A stretch of DNA of 7,523 nucleotides, taken from the NCBI GenBank assembly GCA_014305015.1, contig JACRUB010000110.1, positions 1 to 7,523 on the forward strand, given 5' to 3'. Below, one piece after another: positions 4,130 to 7,523 of this stretch. A program made the position numbers and the translations under genes. The notes beneath the pieces were generated by a model. That model was not told where the DNA came from, did no database searches, and saw only the letters and a list, made by a program, of their open reading frames with translations. Every line of letters starts with the position of its first letter. The stretch's first letter is position 1. Origin of the DNA: Vulcanimicrobiota bacterium (GTDB lineage Bacteria > Vulcanimicrobiota > Vulcanimicrobiia > Vulcanimicrobiales > Vulcanimicrobiaceae).

Positions 4130-6292
4130 GTGAAAAAGCCCCTGATCATCGTCGAGTCGCCGACCAAGGCCAGGACGATCAAGAAGTTTCTCCCGCCCCG
4201 CTACGTCGTCAAAGCGTCCGTCGGGCATGTGCGCGATTTGCCGAAGAGCACGCTCGGGGTTGATACGGAGCACGACTTCACTCCCAAGTATCTGACGATC
4301 AAGGGCAAGGGTGACATTATTAAAGAGCTTAAGGCTGCCGTCAAAAACGCAAGCGACGTCTATCTTGCGAGCGATCCGGATCGCGAAGGCGAAGCCATCG
4401 CGTGGCACTTGGCCGAGTTGCTCAAGCTCCCCAATGCCAAGCGTATCGAGCTGCACGAAATCACAAAAGACGCGGTGCTCGCGGCAATTAAGGATCCGCA
4501 CCACATCGATCTCGACCGGGTCAACGCGCAACAGGCGCGCCGTATCCTCGATCGCTTGGTGGGCTATAAAATTTCGCCGCTTCTGTGGGCGAAAGTCCGT
4601 GGCGGCCTCTCTGCCGGACGCGTGCAATCGGTCGCGGTCAAGCTCATCGTCGATCGCGAACGCGAAATTCAGAAATTCATGCCGCGTGAATATTGGTCCG
4701 TCACGGCGTTCCTTACGGGCCCGAGCACTCCGGAGTTGGTCTTTCCGGCCGAGTTGATCGCCCGCGATAGCGAGAAACTCGAGGTCACCAAACAAAAAGA
4801 AGCCGACACGGTTGTGGCAGAGCTTGCCGGCGCGCAGTACCGGGTGGATTCGGTTAAGAATCGCGAAGTGCGCCGCAACGCGCCCGCACCGTTCACAACC
4901 TCGACGTTGCAGCAAGAAGCTTCGCGGCGTCTCAAGGTTCGTGTCCGCCGCACGATGCAGCTCGCGCAGGGGCTGTACGAGGGGGTGGATCTTGGAAGCG
5001 AAGGCACCCAAGGTTTGATCACCTACATGCGCACCGATTCAACGCGCATCTCGGATTCCGCAAAAGAGGCGGCGCGCGATTTCATCGTCGCCACCTATGG
5101 CGAGCAGTATCATTCGGGCCGCGTTCACAAGATTAAAGAAGGCGCGCAGGATGCGCACGAAGCGATCCGGCCCACATCGGTGGACCGCACGCCGGAGAAG
5201 CTTGCGGGCATCCTCAAGCGCGACGAACTGCGGCTTTATACGCTAATCTGGGAAAGATTTGTTGCCTCGCAGATGACATCCGCGGTGCTCGATCAAACCA
5301 CGGTCGACATCAAGGCCAAGCGCTATACGTTCCGCGCAACCGGGAGCGTGATGAAATTCCAGGGCTTCACAAAAGTCTACGAGGAAGCCAAAGACGACGA
5401 TGCGGCTGCTGCTGCACCCGCAGCCGCGGCAAAGAACGGCAAGGCGCCCGCCGCCAAGACCAAAGTACGGCTGCCCGAATTGCACGAGCGCGAAGACCTC
5501 AATTTCGAGCGTCTCGATCCCAAGCAACATTTTACGGAGCCGCCCCCGCGTTTTACGGAAGCTTCGCTCGTCAAGGCGCTGGAAGAAAACAGCATCGGCC
5601 GGCCGTCAACGTACAGCACGATTGTCGAGACCATCCAGGCGCGCCAGTATGTCATTCAAACCGACCGCCGTTTTCATCCAACGGAGATCGGCATCGCGGT
5701 CAACGATCTGCTCGCCGAGCACTTCCCCGACATCGTCGATTTGGAATTTACCGCCACGATGGAAGGCAATCTTGACCGTGTTGCGGTCGGTACCGAAGAC
5801 TGGGTCGCCGTGCTGCGCAAATTCTATGTGCCGTTTGCCGCCGAACTCGAAGCGGCTGAACTGAAACTTCCCAAGATTGAAGTCAAAGATGAGCCGACCG
5901 ACGAGATTTGCCAAAATTGCGGGAAGCCAATGGTCATCAAGACGGGGCGCTTCGGGCGGTTCATTTCATGCACCGGCTATCCCGAATGCAAGACGACGCG
6001 CCCGATTCTCAAAGATACCGGCGCCAAATGTCCCAAGGACGGCGGGATGGTGGTCGAGCGCAAATCGCGCAAGGGCCGCATCTTCTATGGATGCGCAAAC
6101 TATCCTAAGTGCGACTTTGTGTCGTGGGATCGCGTCGTGCCCGAGCCTTGTCCCGTGTGCGGCTCATACGTCGTTGCGAAAACGAAGCGCGGCGGGGTGA
6201 CCGTGCTCGAATGTCATGCGGATAAAGAGCACGACACGAGTTCCATTGCGACCGAGAAACCGGACGAAGCACCGGAACCCGTCGAGGTCTAA
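4130..6292 (+). CDS. topA: DNA topoisomerase I (type IA)
   Basis: TopA relaxes negative supercoils by cutting and passing one DNA strand, balancing gyrase on the chromosome. The Toprim domain starts with LIIVESPTKARTIKKFL, containing Glu9, and holds the metal-binding SDPDREGEA (Asp82, Asp84, Glu86). The catalytic tyrosine is Tyr299 in GLITYMRTDSTRIS. Further hallmarks are LSAGRVQSVAVKLI (160-173), AHEAIRPTS (342-350) and SIGRPSTYSTI (488-498). The C-terminal zinc-finger region has a complete first finger (Cys594, 597, 614, 620). In the second, an aspartate (637) replaces the usual second cysteine beside Cys634, 655 and 661. A third has Cys674, 677 and 695, with His696 or His701 possibly completing it. 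Residues 421-445 are an Ala-rich linker. The length of 720 residues fits the shorter non-enterobacterial form. GTG 4130 gives the canonical N-terminus, but no ribosome-binding site precedes it. The stop abuts the trmFO start. Confidence 0.98.
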   Translation: MKKPLIIVESPTKARTIKKFLPPRYVVKASVGHVRDLPKSTLGVDTEHDFTPKYLTIKGKGDIIKELKAAVKNASDVYLASDPDREGEAIAWHLAELLKLPNAKRIELHEITKDAVLAAIKDPHHIDLDRVNAQQARRILDRLVGYKISPLLWAKVRGGLSAGRVQSVAVKLIVDREREIQKFMPREYWSVTAFLTGPSTPELVFPAELIARDSEKLEVTKQKEADTVVAELAGAQYRVDSVKNREVRRNAPAPFTTSTLQQEASRRLKVRVRRTMQLAQGLYEGVDLGSEGTQGLITYMRTDSTRISDSAKEAARDFIVATYGEQYHSGRVHKIKEGAQDAHEAIRPTSVDRTPEKLAGILKRDELRLYTLIWERFVASQMTSAVLDQTTVDIKAKRYTFRATGSVMKFQGFTKVYEEAKDDDAAAAAPAAAAKNGKAPAAKTKVRLPELHEREDLNFERLDPKQHFTEPPPRFTEASLVKALEENSIGRPSTYSTIVETIQARQYVIQTDRRFHPTEIGIAVNDLLAEHFPDIVDLEFTATMEGNLDRVAVGTEDWVAVLRKFYVPFAAELEAAELKLPKIEVKDEPTDEICQNCGKPMVIKTGRFGRFISCTGYPECKTTRPILKDTGAKCPKDGGMVVERKSRKGRIFYGCANYPKCDFVSWDRVVPEPCPVCGSYVVAKTKRGGVTVLECHADKEHDTSSIATEKPDEAPEPVEV

Positions 6293-7523
6293 ATGCTCAC
6301 CGTGATCGGCGGGGGACTTGCGGGGTGCGAAGCAGCCTGGCAGGCTGCCGAGTGCGGCGTCGATGTGGAGCTGTTCGAAATGCGCCCGCACAAGAGCGGA
6401 CCCGCGCATAAGACCGGTGACCTCGCGGAACTGGTGTGCAGCAACTCGCTGCGTGGCGCCGCGCTTGAGAACGCGGTTGGATTGCTCAAAGAAGAACTCG
6501 CGCGTCTCGATTCGCTCATCATCACCTCTGCGCGCGAAGCGGCAGTACCGGCGGGCGGCGCACTGGCGGTTGACCGCGAGGTTTTTGCGCAACGCGTGCA
6601 AGGACGGCTCGAAGCCCATCCCAACATCCGCGTGCGCCGCGAAGAAGTCATCGCAATTCCACTCGACCGCCCGGCGATCGTGGCGTGTGGACCGTTGCCC
6701 GGTGATGCATTGCTCGCAGATATAGATCGTTTGGTCGGCGGCGCGGGACGGTTGCATTACTTTGATGCGGCCTCACCGATCGTTTCGGCCGACTCCATCG
6801 ACGAATCGCAGATGTACCGCAAGTCGCGCTACGATAAAGGCGAGGGCTCGGACTATCTGAACATTCCGCTCGATAAAGTGCAGTATGCGCAGCTCGTCGC
6901 CGATTTGCGCGATCTTCCAAAACACGAACCCAAAGACTTCGAGACGGATTCGAGCACGCCATATTTCGAGGGTTGTTTGCCGGTTGAGGAGATGGCGGTG
7001 CGCGGAGAAGATACGCTGCGCTTCGGCCCGCTAAAACCGGTGGGGCTACAGGACCCACGCACGGGAATTCGCCCTTACGCGGTCGTGCAATTGCGCAAAG
7101 AGAATATCGAAGGCACGGCTTTTAATCTCGTCGGGTTTCAAACACGCCTGACGTGGCCTGCGCAAAAAGAGGCTTTCGGGAAACTACCCGGACTGCAAAA
7201 TGCGGAGTGGCTGCGCTTGGGCGTGATGCATCGCAATACGTTTATCGATTCGCCGCGCTTGCTCGATGCGGATTTACGTTTGCGCGGGCACGAGCAGCTG
7301 TTCTTTGCCGGACAGATCACGGGTGCGGAAGGCTATGTTGAAGCGGCCGCGTGCGGAGCTATTTCGGCAATCGCCGCTTCGCGCCAAATCTTAGGGCTGC
7401 GCCAAATCGATGTTCCAAAGGAAACGGCGCTCGGCGCGGTGATCGCGCATTTACAAAACACCGTAACGAATGATTTCCAACCCGCAAATGTGACGTGGGC
7501 GCCGTTTCCACCGTTGCGCAAAA
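6293..7523 (+). CDS. trmFO: tRNA (uracil-54-C5)-methyltransferase TrmFO, folate/FAD-dependent (3' end outside window)
   Basis: TrmFO (formerly Gid) makes 5-methyluridine at position 54 of the tRNA T-loop, using 5,10-methylenetetrahydrofolate as carbon donor and reduced FAD. The N-terminus LTVIGGGLAGCEAAW (residues 2-16) is the FAD dinucleotide-binding loop. The two cysteines known to be important in the family are present: Cys49 in ELVCSNSLR and Cys228 in YFEGCLPVEEM. Other hallmarks are YFDAASPIV (156-164), RFGPLKPVGL, DPRTG, PYAVVQLR, NLVGFQT, HRNTFI and FAGQITGAEGYVEAA. The frame starts at ATG 6293, directly after the topA TAA, with GAGG (6284-6287) five bases upstream, and stays open to the window end after 410 codons. 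Family members are about 430-450 residues, and the last visible residues (PFPPLRK) match the near-terminal FGLLPPL region, so only some 20-40 residues are missing. The pairing with topA is common in bacteria that use TrmFO. Confidence 0.97.
   Translation, partial: MLTVIGGGLAGCEAAWQAAECGVDVELFEMRPHKSGPAHKTGDLAELVCSNSLRGAALENAVGLLKEELARLDSLIITSAREAAVPAGGALAVDREVFAQRVQGRLEAHPNIRVRREEVIAIPLDRPAIVACGPLPGDALLADIDRLVGGAGRLHYFDAASPIVSADSIDESQMYRKSRYDKGEGSDYLNIPLDKVQYAQLVADLRDLPKHEPKDFETDSSTPYFEGCLPVEEMAVRGEDTLRFGPLKPVGLQDPRTGIRPYAVVQLRKENIEGTAFNLVGFQTRLTWPAQKEAFGKLPGLQNAEWLRLGVMHRNTFIDSPRLLDADLRLRGHEQLFFAGQITGAEGYVEAAACGAISAIAASRQILGLRQIDVPKETALGAVIAHLQNTVTNDFQPANVTWAPFPPLRK

Noticed and set aside
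3863..5011. Long - strand reading frame of 382 codons across the 5' half of topA
   Set aside because: It lies antisense to the unmistakable topA coding sequence, shows no recognisable domain, and is the kind of shadow frame expected in GC-rich DNA.

Overview
This is bacterial chromosomal DNA, GC-rich apart from one short AT-rich stretch near 3958-3995. It is densely packed with housekeeping genes, and I see no tRNA, rRNA, CRISPR array, insertion sequence or phage gene. The organism cannot be fixed from the sequence. TrmFO is the folate/FAD-dependent tRNA m5U54 methyltransferase, used instead of the SAM-dependent TrmA of enteric bacteria. Together with the topA-trmFO order and a 720-residue TopA, it argues against a gammaproteobacterium and fits a deeper-branching or Gram-positive-like lineage. 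A little-cultured phylum such as Eremiobacterota/WPS-2 is only a guess.

Region 1 (1-3462, + strand) reads as one operon: the 3' end of dxs (isoprenoid precursor synthesis), secG (Sec translocon subunit), oppD and oppF (two peptide-importer ATPases), and a RimJ-like GNAT acetyltransferase. Junctions are very tight: a 4-nt overlap, a 9-nt gap, a 1-nt overlap, then an unclear GNAT start just after the oppF stop. A strong hairpin terminator follows at 3435-3462. No peptide permease or binding-protein gene is present in the window.

Region 2 (3475-3885, - strand) is a small, extremely basic protein made largely of GGRKK repeats. It resembles histone H1-like nucleoid proteins in composition. It converges on the operon and probably shares the terminator.

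Region 3 (3886-4129) is a 244-bp divergent intergenic region. It holds a candidate promoter, a small inverted repeat and a strong ribosome-binding site for the basic protein, and candidate promoters for topA. One topA promoter would give a leaderless mRNA starting at the GTG codon.

Region 4 (4130-7523, + strand) is topA (DNA topoisomerase I), followed with no gap by trmFO, which runs off the window nearly complete.

The most interesting part is the repeat protein divergent from topA. Two adjacent 27-residue repeat units are identical in protein, but their DNA differs at 13 codons, all synonymous. The repeat pattern is therefore under protein-level selection and is not a recent slippage product. 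A DNA-compacting protein may share a control region with the main DNA-relaxing enzyme.
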